Shown one piece after another: positions 1 to 10,710 of a stretch of DNA of 64,000 nucleotides. The position numbers and the translations under genes are program-made. Position 1 is the first letter of the stretch; the number at the start of each line of letters is the position of its first letter. The stretch comes from Cryptomeria japonica. Lineage: Eukaryota; Streptophyta; Pinopsida; Cupressales; Cupressaceae. Where the stretch lies: the NCBI RefSeq assembly GCF_030272615.1, contig NC_081415.1, forward strand, positions 191,548,270 to 191,612,269, written 5' to 3'. Under the pieces are notes generated by a model, which saw nothing but the letters and a program-made list of their open reading frames with translations, did not search any database and was not told the DNA's origin.

Positions 1-359
1 CCTAACAGATCTGAGAGAAATCCCTTAATCGGGTCACATCTAGCAATGTGTTTGTAATCTTTAACAGGATTTTCTTTTAACCGAGCATACTCTAGAAGAG
101 TATATTTCTTAGTGGGTCCAAAATCCCACAGTGGTTTTTCCCTATTTGGGTTTCCATGTTAAATCTGGTGTTATGAGGTTTATGATGTTTATATGCTTTT
201 GAGTTTGCAAGTTTAATAGTTTTGGTTATATTACTGAAGTATATGTTATCGAGGTTGAATCTGATGTTTTTATGGAAGATTAAGTTTGTATGATTCACCC
301 CCCCCCTCTCATCTTGTTGGATATTGGATCTATACTTACATTAAGTATTAGAACTATCA
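1..359 (+). repeat. 3' end of an LTR in opposite orientation, lying inside the 3' LTR of copia A
   Basis: This stretch is the reverse complement, with mismatches, of about 5180-5540, the PBS-proximal end of copia A's 5' LTR. It reads as an LTR on the plus strand and ends in ...GAACTATCA at 359, the exact LTR terminus. It carries the usual marks of this LTR group: small hairpins at about 1-110, the conserved TTTTTCCCTATTTGGGTTTC block near 136, and a CCCCCCCTCTC run near the end. From 360 the sequence switches abruptly to copia A's LTR on the other strand. The best reading is the 3' LTR of a sister element inserted into A's LTR, with cttta (360-364) as a possible target duplication. Its partner would lie left of the window. 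A local inversion is the alternative. Confidence 0.7.
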
Positions 360-531
360 CTTTATACTCATCAAATCATACTTCTCAAGATATGGCAACA
401 TCATACTGAATTAGAAAATCAATTTCTTGATATCAATGAAAAAATAATAATATTAAGACAATAAACATCCTTAATCAATTATATCCATAATCATCAACAA
501 CCTTCTCAATATCCTTATTGAAATGCCAACA
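360..531 (-). repeat. 3' LTR of copia A, first 172 bp only
   Basis: On the minus strand it starts TGTTGGCATTTCAATAAGG at 531 and matches 6639-6468 of the 5' LTR with a few substitutions. It is cut at 360 by the opposite-strand LTR end. The PPT abuts it at 532 onward (AAAGGGGGAGTT on the minus strand). Confidence 0.88.
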
Positions 532-547
532 AACTCCCCCTTTGGCA
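532..547 (-). other. Polypurine tract of copia A
   Basis: The minus strand reads CCAAAGGGGGAGTT directly before the LTR start TGTTGGC. This is the plus-strand DNA primer site. The same ATGCCAAAGGGGGAG context precedes the 3' LTRs of C, D and E in this window. Confidence 0.85.
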
Positions 548-934
548 TTGATGGCAAAACCAATTGATTTGACCTAATTGATTCGGATTGCTGTGAGATT
601 CTGAAATACTGAAATGCTCTCCTTCTATCATAAGAATTCTCCCCCATACATTAGTCTTCTCCTCTTCTCTAGTCTTGATTTCTCCTTAGTCTTCTGCCCC
701 TTTGACAACAATGCCAAAAAGTAAAGAACTAAAACATAATTTCTTCCGGTATGAAGTGATTTTCTGCTATTATATGTCAACGTTAGTCTCAGTCAGAGCA
801 TTTATGTCTTCAATTCCTGTTCCCTATATTATTTCCTATACACCTTTAGAAAATATCCTAAAGTGTGTAAATCAGCATCAACTCCTAAAAGATATTATGT
901 AGAGTCATCGAATGTATGCTTTTACCGATCTTAG

Positions 935-3900
935 TCAGCGAGTAGAAGATAGGGGTAGGACCCCTAGCTTACTTCTAAGATACTCAAAAGTGTCACTTAG
1001 TAGTGGCTTGGTGAAGATATCTGCTATTTATTCCTTTGTGCTAACATACTCCAACACCACTTTCTTCTCTTGATCTTCTTATCTAAGATAATGATATTTG
1101 AAAGAGATGTGCTTTGTCTTCGAGTGCATAATAAGATTCTTTGAAATGTTAATGGCACTAGTATTGTCACAGAATATAGTTACTGACTTGATAACTTTCT
1201 CATTTATACCTTCCAATAGTTGTTTGATCCATTCTATGTTGGTACAATTTAATGCTGCAGCAATGTACTCAGCTTCTGTTGTTGACTATGAAACACATCC
1301 TTGTTTCTTGCTAAGCCAACTCACTAGTCTTTCTCCTAAAAAGAAAGCTCCTCCACTTGTGCTTTTTATGTCATCAATGTTGCCTACCCAATCAGCATCA
1401 GTATAAACTTTTAAATCAAAATCATTCCTTTTCTGATATAGTAAGCCATAATCCTCAGTGCCTTTCAAGTATCTAAAAATTCTCTTGATTGTTGTCATGT
1501 GTGTTACCTTAGAATCTGCAGAGAATCTTGCAACTATACCTACTACATGTGCTATGTCTGGCCTACTATGAAAAACATATTGCAACATTCCAATCATGGA
1601 TTGGTAAAGTGTCTCATCAACAGATGCAGATTCATCATTTTTTGATAGTTTACAGTTGGTAGTCATAGGAGTACTTACTGGTTTTGGATCCTCCATTCCA
1701 AATTTCTTTAAGATTTCCTTTATGTACTTGGATTGAGTAATGAAAATCTCATCTTTCATTTGCAGTATCTGTAAACCCATAAAATACTTTATCTCACAAA
1801 TTAATGACATCTCAAATTCTTTACTCATTTCATTTCCAAAGTTCTTACATAGAGAGTCATTCCCACAAAATATAATATCATCAACAAATATGGCTGAGAT
1901 TAGTATTCCATTTTCATATTTCTTCATGTAAATATTGTTGTTTTCAGTTGTTCTTTTAAAACCAATCTTGATTAAACAAGAATGCAATATTTCATACCAT
2001 GCTCTCGGTGCTTGTTTCAGACCATATAAAGCTTTGTTCAATTTACATACCTGATCTTTATTATTGTCTTCAGCAAATCCTTCAGGTTGTTCAATAAAAG
2101 CTTCTTCTAATATACCACAAAAATGCAGATTTGATATCCATTTGATATACCTTGAAATTCTTGTAAGAAGCATATGCCAACAATGTTCTTACTCCTTCAA
2201 GTCTTGCTACAGGTGCAAAAGTTTCACCATAATCAATTCCTTCTTCTTGGGCATAACCTTTGCAAACTAGTCTTGCTTTATTTCGAATGACCTCTCCTTT
2301 TTCATTCAGCTTGTTTTTGAAAATCCATTTTGTACTGATTACATTTTTGTCCTTCGGTCGTGGGACCAATGTCCATGTGTCATTATTCTTGATCTAATTG
2401 ATCTCTTCTATCATAGCATTTATCTAATCTTCACTATTAAATGCCTCTTTCACTATTCTCAGTTCAAATTTAGATATCAGACATGTGTTATGTCTCAGTT
2501 TGTTCCTTGTCATCACTGGATCATCCTTATCTGATATAATCTAACTTGGTGCATGATGTCTTCTGACATATTTGGCTAATACAAGCTCGGTAGGCTCTAT
2601 ATGTTCTTCTTCATCACTCAATAACTAGATATTTTCTTCATTTCCTTATATATATTTCTCAGTAGGACTTGTCAGTTGAACATAGACAAATTCATCATAA
2701 TCTTTTGGTTCCTTCAAATTTCCTTCATAATTTCTTTCTGCAAATTCATCAATTTTCACATTTACACTTTCTACTATTTTGTTAGATGATTTGATCAGAC
2801 ATTTAAATGCTTTACTTCTAGAAGAATAACCAAGAAATGTTCCTTCTTCACTTTTCTAATCAAACTTGCCATTTCTATCATCCTTGTGTACATAGCATCT
2901 ACTTCCAAAGATTTTAAAATAGCTTACATTAGGTTTCTTATCATACCAGATTTCATATGCTGTCTTCAAAGTACCTTTCTTCAGTTGTACTCGATTCAGG
3001 GTGTAAACTGTAGTGCTTATTACTTCTCTCCAAAATGTTTGTGGCACTTTCTTTTCAATCATCAGGGTTCTGGCACAATCCACAATAGATCTGTATCTTC
3101 TCTCAGCTATTCCATTTTGTTGTGGAGTTCTTGGTGCAGAGACTTGTCTGTTTATACCATGATCATTGCAAAATAAGTTGAATTCATCAGATGTGAACTC
3201 TCCTCCTCTATCTGATCTAAGACATTTTAGTTGTCTTCCTGTTTCATTTTCAACTCTTGCCTTGTACCATTTAAACATTTGAAAATATTCTGATTTTTCT
3301 TTTAAAAACATTACTGACATCATCCTTGAGTAATCATCCACAAATAATATAAAGTATTTATCATAATAATAACTTTGAACTTTCATAGGACCACAAAGAT
3401 CAATGTGCACAAGATCTAAAATTCCCTTAGAAGTGTAAGACTTACTTGTAAAGCTTGATCTTGTCATTTTACCCATCTGGCATCCTCGGCACATAGCATT
3501 CTTAGGTTTTTCCAAACTCGGTAGACCTCTTACTTGATGCTTCTTGCTTATTTTGATCAGATTATCAAAATTTACATGACAAAACCTTTTATGCCATAAC
3601 TAGGTATCATCTATCTTTGCATACAAACATTTATTCTGAGTTGAGTCAAGGTGAAATGTGTTACCTTTTGTTTGTGTCCCGGTAGCAGCTAACTTTCCAT
3701 GCTTATCATGAACTTTGACAGTTCCTTTCTGAAATTCTATTCGGTATCCTATATTGTTTAGTTGTGCTACACTCAACAAATTGTATTTCAAACCTTCAAC
3801 CCAATAAACATCATTGCATATTGCATTGTCAAGAAGTGTTATGGATCCTTTACCTCATACCGGACATGGTGCATCATTACCAAATCTTACATAGCCTCCA

Positions 3901-5114
3901 TCATAGTCTTCTAGCATAACAAACTTGTGTTTATCACCTGTCATGTGATGTGAGCATCCACTATCTATGATCTAAGAATCATTAGTATTTATGTGAGATA
4001 TAAGGGCTTTTTCTTCATACCTTTCTTTATATGATCCATCTTTGATAGCCACATAAACTACTTCCTCTATATTAGTTTCATCTGATTTATCATCATTGGA
4101 TTCCTCATCCGCTATTAAGCATGACTTTCTATCTCTTCTTCTGAAGTCCTGGTGTCCTATGTAATGATTATCTTTCTATCTATCATCTTGGTAATCTCTC
4201 TTTTCAGTAGAATCTTTGTCAGGATAGTTAGAAGCCATATGTCCTATCTTATCACAATTGAAACATTTCAAAGGTAGTTTTCCTTTATACTTACCTTTGC
4301 CTCTTGGTAACCTTCTGGCTAATAGTGGTTCAAACTCTTCTTGTTTTTTTATTTCCTCATACAGTTTGTGTACTTCCTCCATGTTCTTGCGAAATGTTTC
4401 ACTTGCTCCACTATGATCCCCTTTAGTGTACTTACTCATTCTATCATTGTAATCATTAGATTCACCAATATGAAAAGAACTAAATGCAGATTCAACTTTA
4501 TTTACCGATGACCCACTGTTATCAATGTTACTTAACTCAAATGCATGTATCTTACCAATAGTAGCATCTAAAGAAATTGGCATATTAGGTATAGACCTCA
4601 ATTCATTGATTGCAAAGACTCAGATTGCATAAGCCGGTAGAATGGTTCTTAACAACTTACTTGTTATATCCTTTTCTTCAATAGTTCCACCTACTCCTTT
4701 GATTTTATTGACAATCTCTTTTAGTCTTGTACTGTACTGGGTTATGTTCTCACCTTCATTCATCCTCATAGATTCAAGTTGTCCTCTTAGACTATCCACT
4801 TTTTCTCTTTGAACATGTTCATCTCCTCCATACACAGATATGAGCTTGTCCCACATTGCCTTTGCATCATTGCAGCCTTCTAGATCATTAAACTCTGAAT
4901 CGGTCAATGCAGATGTTATTTCAATCATTGCTTGGATATGTTCTTGCTTTTCTTTTATCTCTTCCATAGTCAATGGATAGGTGCTCAGTGTGATGAAATC
5001 ATTCTCCGAATAATATACAACATATTCTCCAGCTCCTGATAGGTGCAACTTCATCGTTTTCTACCATGTAGAGAAACTTGACTTGTTTAGCTTCGGTGCA
5101 TCCCTCTTATACAT
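935..5114 (-). pseudogene. Copia A Gag-Pol polyprotein (GAG-PR-IN-RT-RH), decayed
   Basis: The start is taken at 5114 (MYKRDAPKLN...), where copia C also starts, and the end at TGA 935-937 after ...LGVLPLSSTR, giving about 1,390 codons, normal for copia. Order seen: Gag (5114-4176) with zinc knuckle CFNCDKIGHMASNYP, whose last Cys is replaced; protease and pre-integrase region (about 4000-3520); integrase (3515-2856) with the three acidic residues present in VHIDLCGP, LRSDRGGEF and NGIAER; RT (2369-1286) with [10 protein letters not shown] and the catalytic FVDDIIF; RNase H (about 1440-935). The path is broken by in-frame stops, many of them Trp or Gln codons changed to TAG, and by frame shifts between RT pieces. 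The catalytic motifs are mostly intact, so this is mild decay. Confidence 0.9.
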
Positions 5115-5165
5115 CTTTGGATCTTTTCCTCAAGTACCTTTAAACTTTTCCTTTTGGAGTCCAAA

Positions 5166-5177
5166 GCTTTGATACCA
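5166..5177 (-). other. Primer-binding site of copia A (tRNA-iMet type)
   Basis: The minus strand reads TGGTATCAAAGC two bases after the LTR end. It matches 11 of 12 bases of TGGTATCAGAGC, the plant initiator-tRNA-Met primer site. Confidence 0.88.
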
Positions 5178-5179
5178 AT

Positions 5180-6639
5180 TGATAGTTCTGATACTTAAAG
5201 ATAAGTACAGATGCCAAGTTAATAGGATGAGAGGGGGGGATGAATCATACAAATTTAATCTTCCATAATGACATCAGATTCAACCTCGGTAACATATACT
5301 TCAGTAATATAACCAAAACTGCTAAACATGCAAACTCAAAAGCATATAAACATCATAACACTCATAACACCAGATTTAACATGGAAACCCAAATAGGGAA
5401 AAACCACTGTGGGATTTCAGACCCACTAAGAAATATACTCTTCTAGAGTATGCTCGGTTAAAAGAAAATCCTATTAAAGATTACAAAACACATTGCTAGA
5501 TGTGACCCGGTTAAGGGATTTCCCTCAAATCTGTTAGGATCTTCACCTTGTTAGAAGTGACCTTGTTAAAGGATTTCAAACACTCAATCAAAATGTCACC
5601 TTCCTAGAGGGTTTTACAAATAAGACTGTTAAGTCCACTCGGTTAAGAGATTTTCTGTCATTTCATTAAATAACAGTAATAAAAATCTATCTGCAACTTC
5701 ACATCTAAAATGCTAAAGCAGATTCTTATTTTCTCAATACAATATAGACATAGAAATAATTTTGTCCATCTGTTGGGCTCTATACTTTGTTATTCAAAAT
5801 AGATCTTCAAGCTTCTTTGCTTGGTAATCACTATGTAGCATCCCTGTGCATACACTTGCCTGCATACATTGTTTATCAACAATTCCCTATTTATAAACAA
5901 TTCACCAACCGCTTAATCTCCTTGATCATATTTCCCATGATCAATCATAGCCATCAGATCTTTAAACTTTGTCCAGTTCAATGTATCCTTTGATCTGAAA
6001 ATGTTTTACCCTACCTTGGAACTTGCATACATTTCTTGGAACTTGTGCTAGGGTATTGCAGCTCAATCTAAGCTATAGATCTTCCTGTCGATTTTCCTTT
6101 GCCAAACTTCATTCATGGCATACCAATCATTTAATCATAGCCATCTCATCAGCTTCCTTCATTAAATAATGCATGTAATCATTTAATGTATTCTGATATT
6201 ACTCGGTTGCAACTCGGTAAATACTAAAATTCACTCGGTAGACATTCTACCTTCATTAACCGATAGCGATAACCTTAGGGTTTACTGACTAGGTTCTTTG
6301 CTCGGTAACATAGTATAATATTAACCTTTCATTCAATAACATATGTAGGATATCAAAACAATCTAATCATCATGATCTCATCATTGTCTAGCTTGGTAAT
6401 AGTTGCCCATTGAATAACTTATTTCTCCCCTTATTCATCATATTCTTTCTGTGTCTTTTACCGACATCTTTATACTCATCAAATCATACTTCTCAAGATA
6501 TGGCAACATCATACTAAATTAGAAAATCAATTTCTTGACATCAATGACAAAATAATAATATTAAGACAGTAAACATCCTTAATCAGTTATATCCATAATC
6601 ATCAAGAACCTTCTCAATATCCTTATTGAAATGCCAACA
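5180..6639 (-). repeat. 5' LTR of copia A (1460 bp)
   Basis: The window strand runs TGATAGTTC...GCCAACA, so the element strand runs TGTTGGC...GAACTATCA. It contains the hairpin array at about 5430-5660 (for example CACAT-TGCTAG-ATGTG at 5489-5504), the conserved ACCCAAATAGGGAAAAACC block near 5386 and the GAGAGGGGGGG run near 5226. It is homologous throughout to copia C's LTRs but clearly diverged. The flank atctc (6640-6644) follows. Confidence 0.92.
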
Positions 6640-8039
6640 ATCTCTCCTCATCTGTTATAATGCGAAATGCCAATAGTATGTGATACAAATGTCTGGGAAG
6701 AAGTTGGGATTGATCTTGCCTCCTTGGTTTTTGTGATAACTCAAAGCTCTATATTGCGTAAAAGCTCTGCAGTTTAATGACTCTGGATCAAATTCGTCTG
6801 ATTTCCCTTGAAGGTATAGACACATGTGATGTAGAAAAGCTCTATGAGAGACAAAGATTTGTCTATTTACATAGAATAATTTCCTCATTTTGATTAGAGT
6901 CTTTGAGGTCAATGGTCTTCTTTTCAAGTTGATGTGTTGATGAAGATTCTTCTTTCTCAAGATGTGAAGAATGGTCATATAGTTTGATACTTTTGTTGTT
7001 TGATTTTGATCCTTTGTTGGTGTCTGAAAAATGTTTGTGTTGGATGAATACTTGTTTTGGAATTGATTTTTGATTTTTCTTTGACAAGAAAACAAAGCAA
7101 GCACACAAACACAAGAATTTTGCCTCAAAAGGCACAAGTAAGTATGGGTCTAGATCAACCCAATCTTTGGACTTTGATGACCCTTTCCTTTTAAGTGTAT
7201 TTTAGGTGTTTTCCAAAGCCTGAAGTCAGCTCAATTTTCACTAGTCTTGACTCAAAATGAAAAAACTTCAAACACTTTTTATCCCTAAGGTCAAATGGCC
7301 AGTTGCGATAAATTCAGCCCACATCTTGATATTTCTTTGACTTTGATACTACATACCTTATGAATCTTGTCATGGCGGGTAAGGATGTGATATACTAAGT
7401 CTTGCACGAGCATAACAAATAGATGATCCCTATGATGGGGGAGTCACCACTTTCATCAAGCCACAAGTGACTTTTCAAAAAGTTATGTTTCTACTCAAAG
7501 AAATATGTATGGTGAGTATCTTGGGAGCAAAACCATCTATTCTCTTGCACTAAATTATATCACTTAAGAGCATTTTAACTTGTGGTGGGGCCCATTTGTC
7601 CTTTCAGCAAGTTACACTGTCAGAACAGCTATACCCAAGGCTACAGCTTTCGCTCTCACCTGATTTCTATAGTGGCTCGAAGGATTTACCGCGCGACGTC
7701 GTTCACAAGAGTGATGTGTCTCTTGGCAGGCCTCTCTTAAAAAGATAAAATGTGAGTATTACTAACACTTTTCTCTTGCACCTAGGACCATGAAAGCCAA
7801 GGGAGAGGATAGTGTGTGTTAGAAGTAGGACCACTCGACAAACTTTGCACAAGCGTGGAAAACACAAAATTCACTTGTTCTTTTTAACTTGTCATTGCAT
7901 TTATTTTCTATCTATTTGGAGATGTTGCTCCAACAACCATGATGTTAGTTTTAACTTCAAATGCAAAATGTTTGAGTAAACTATAATTTTGAAATCCTGG
8001 TCAACTTAATGAAAAACACGTTTGTGTGAAATAAAAATC

Positions 8040-8320
8040 ATTTTTGCAAGGTAAGACAAATTGATTGTGAATTTTTATTTGCACCAAAATGGAAGTGTTG
8101 ATTGTGATTTTTTAGTTTGATGCAAGAAATTATTTTTCCTTGTTGATTTTAAGCACCAAAAGAAAATTGAGCCTAACTTGCAAGAAAACAAAGTCTTTTT
8201 TTGTGAATTTTATAGCACCAATAGTAAGTGATCCTAACTTGCGAGGAAATGAAAGTTTGTTCTTGTTCAATTTTATAGCACCAAATGTAAAATTTTCATT
8301 TTTTTTTTTTAACAAGTAAA
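8040..8320. repeat. Degenerate tandem repeat, unit about 60-80 bp
   Basis: Units contain a TTTTATAGCACCAA-like core at about 8071, 8150, 8210 and 8272, followed by CTAACTTGC(A/G)AG(G/A)AAA. Spacing is 60-80 bp with indels. The repeat is so regular on the minus strand that a spurious 61-codon frame shows repeated GAIK motifs. Tandem repeats are common in gypsy leaders, but I cannot name a family. Confidence 0.6.
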
Positions 8321-8448
8321 TGAAGTTAGTTTAGAGCTACACAAGGAACAAGTGGTTAGTAAAATCCAAAATAGGGAGGGCTTCCACAAGCCTAAGAAAA
8401 ATTTATTTTTAGTTACATAGTGTGTTTTTTACAACATTCTGTTACAAT

Positions 8449-8710
8449 AGCGCCATTCTGTGTGCAAACAAAAGCACTATTTCACACAAACGCGCTAATA
8501 CGAAGACAACATCGCTAAAAGAAAAATTCTAACAGCAAAGACAAAAGTACTGAAATGATCACAAATGCACCAAAACAATCACAAAAACGTTAAATAAAGG
8601 TCAATAGTGCTAAACTTGAGACAATAGCACTATTGTAAAAACAATAGCGCTAGAATGTCAAGTTGCAATACCGCTACAACATGATCAAAAGCGTTAAAGC
8701 GCGACTTGTG
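8449..8710. repeat. Short-motif repeat block built on (A)AATAGCGCTA
   Basis: Within about 260 bp the motif ATAGCGC(T/C)A, AGCACTA, CGCTAAA or CGCTAATA recurs roughly 12-15 times at irregular 15-25 bp spacing, usually next to ACAA. Examples are near 8450, 8475, 8495, 8513, 8615, 8630 and 8648. AGCGCT is itself a palindrome. It lies within 65 bp of the putative PBS, in the leader of the minus-strand gypsy-like element. Confidence 0.55.
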
Positions 8711-8770
8711 TGTCAAGTTCAACATGCAAACAAGTTAGTTGTGTTTTTAAAAATGTGTTTGGGTGTTTGG

Positions 8771-8789
8771 ATCCACGTCAGGTTCACCA
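8771..8789 (-). other. Putative primer-binding site, not iMet type
   Basis: The minus strand reads TGGTGAACCTGACGTGGAT two bases after a TG...CA-type LTR end (window strand TGATGCTTTGC from 8792). It starts with the TGG expected opposite a tRNA CCA end but does not match initiator tRNA-Met. I cannot assign the tRNA from memory. Confidence 0.45.
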
Positions 8790-8791
8790 AA

Positions 8792-10140
8792 TGATGCTTT
8801 GCAAAAGAGGGTTAAAAAATTTGTTTGATGACAACACACACACATAAGAGCAAAACGTTAGTGTTAGCAGCAAAAGATTATTCTAAAGAGGCATATCAAA
8901 AGAGATACTAAAAGCATGAGAGAATATTTAACTAGGAAAGTAAATATGATGAGGCATCTCCAAATGCCTCCTAACATTCTCTTAGCTCCTTCTCCTTTGT
9001 TCCTCTCCTCTCCAAGTTCCAAACTAGTGTAGCTCTCAACAGCTTTTTGGACTATGGATGCTTATGGAGGTTTGAGATTGAAGTATTTTCTCTAAATGTG
9101 AATAAAAAGCTAATACTAGATACTATGATGCTAAAATGATTTATTTTAAACCAAAATGACAAGATATTAGTGATTTATGCTAAATGCTCTCTAAAATTCT
9201 CTATAACTTAGATGCATACAAGCTTTCAAGATCTAGATTATGAAGAAATAGGCTCTATTTATAGGAAAAATGGAGCAATGGATGGTTGAGATTGAGTAAT
9301 CTCAACAAGGGCCAGGATTGAATGATATCAAATCCATGTGAAGGCTTTCAACCCAATCCCAAGATGATAACTGTCAATGTGAGATAGGTTGAGAGGAGAG
9401 GGAATAAACATTAAATGCTTGACATGACCTGAGAGTTAACCTGGTATTTAAGGTCAAGGTTAGGTTGAATGAATAAATTATTTATTCAAGGAATAAAGCT
9501 TTTATCCAATGGATAAACTCTTGTGCAAAGGCAAAAGGAATAACCATGGTCAAAGCAATAAATGCTTGAGGAGACACATGAGTCACAGTTGAATTAACCA
9601 TAAATGTTTATGTAAGAGCCATAAATGGTCATATAAGAGCCATTAGTGGTTTTGGAAGACTTTGGAGGTTGAATTGTTGAACACACAAAGCATTTAATGC
9701 TTTTCAAAGACTTTGAAGTCTTTGAGAAGTGACTTCAAGTTGCTTAGGATTGTGAAAATAATTAGGGGATGGATTAGGTTAATTAGGAAGGGTTTAGAAG
9801 AATCTAGAAGAGGGTTTAGGAATGCAAGTGGATTTGGTGGGTGAGGGAAAATAGGATTTTAATTAAAATAAAATTAATTTATTTCAATTTGTGGTTGCAA
9901 CTTGCATTTGTAGGAAAATGCAAGTGGGGGGGATTTATGATTTAAATAAATGTTTTAATTTAATTTATTTAAAAGAGGAAAGGGGATTAAATTGAATAAA
10001 TATGATTTATTCATTTAATTGATTGTGAATTTGGTTTAATGAATTAATTAAAATAAATTGAATAATTTATTTAATTAATAGGAGAATGTTTGAAGATGAA
10101 TTAATTAAATATTAATTTAATTAATTGTTGGCTAGTTTAT
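8792..10140 (-). repeat. Probable 5' LTR of a minus-strand gypsy-type element
   Basis: The PBS-side boundary is at 8792. The minus strand shows a good TATA box, CCTATAAATAGAGCC, at 9264-9250, about 460 bp upstream of the LTR 3' end, as expected for U3 then R-U5. The distal part (9850-10140) is very AT-rich with ATTAATTTAAT runs. A 28-base block at 10099-10126 recurs exactly, inverted, at 12174-12201 in another LTR-like region. The U3 start is not defined; 10140 is approximate. No second LTR of this element is in the window. Confidence 0.5.
9250..9264 (-). promoter_or_regulatory. TATA box of the gypsy-type LTR
   Basis: CCTATAAATAGAGCC on the minus strand is a near-ideal plant TATA box, placed correctly relative to the putative PBS at 8789. 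Confidence 0.55.
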
Positions 10141-10710
10141 TTTTAATCAAATAAGTACGAAATATTCATTTAATTAAAGTGGACAGATTAATGTGATTAT
10201 AGGTATTACCGTTTTACTTGAGGGTAGTATGTATGTATATTAGGAGTATGGATTTTCTTTTCTTTGTGAGGATAGGATCCATGACTACCATGGGTATGGA
10301 TTGACCTTATTTTTGACAATATCACGTAGTGACATGTCTATCAACATTTGGAATTGTTCCCTTCTTCGTGAGGATAGCATGTGATGGCACTCCACTCCTA
10401 CATGTGACCATGATCCTTATGCTTTGATTTGTTTTTCATGCCTCTAGGAGTGTGTTGTTATACTCCAGCCTTGTGATGTGGTTTTCTTATTGTACTCTTG
10501 CCTTTTGTCTTATGGTTGTTATGTTGATTCCCTTAGTTGTTAGGTGTCGGACTAGGTCTTGATTGTGAGTTGGAACCCCATGTCATCTCCTAGCATAGCG
10601 GGTTGTTCCTATTTGGCTCCACATGGTTGGGTGGTTTGATTCCTTCTTCCATTGGGATGTCCTTCTTTAATGAGAGCATGCATGGCTATGGATAATATGA
10701 TTCTTCATTA
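10141..10710. other. Unassigned non-coding DNA
   Basis: I recognise no domain, RNA gene or LTR end here. The 74-codon frame at 10652-10876 crosses the solo LTR boundary at 10711 and is chance. Confidence 0.5.

Larger units (their letters stand above)
1..6639 (-). mobile_element. Ty1/copia retrotransposon A (minus strand, 3' LTR incomplete in window)
   Basis: Read on the minus strand the order is 5' LTR (6639-5180), PBS (5177-5166), one gag-PR-IN-RT-RH polyprotein path (5114-935), PPT (about 547-532) and 3' LTR (531-360, then interrupted). Integrase before reverse transcriptase defines copia. The internal region is about 4.65 kb, normal for the superfamily, while the LTRs are long (1460 bp). 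atctc (6640-6644) should be the right target duplication; its mate is outside the window. Several stops and frame changes make it inactive. It is related to copia C at 34318-41905 over the whole length. Confidence 0.92.
6645..8770. other. Non-coding stretch, probably 5' leader of a minus-strand gypsy element
   Basis: I see no convincing gene. The 160- and 90-codon frames at 6655-7137 are low-complexity, match nothing I know and overlap each other on the same strand. The stretch lies just inside the PBS at 8771-8789, so it would be the untranslated leader of that element, split by copia A at 6639/6640. It holds two repetitive blocks (8040-8320 and 8449-8710), listed separately. Confidence 0.45.

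Noticed and set aside
6655-7137. 160- and 90-codon minus-strand frames as a host gene
   Set aside because: No recognisable domain, low complexity, overlapping same-strand frames, and located in a likely retroelement leader.
8040-8710. CRISPR-like array
   Set aside because: The repeats are degenerate, spacing is irregular, there are no unique uniform spacers, and the DNA is plant retroelement.
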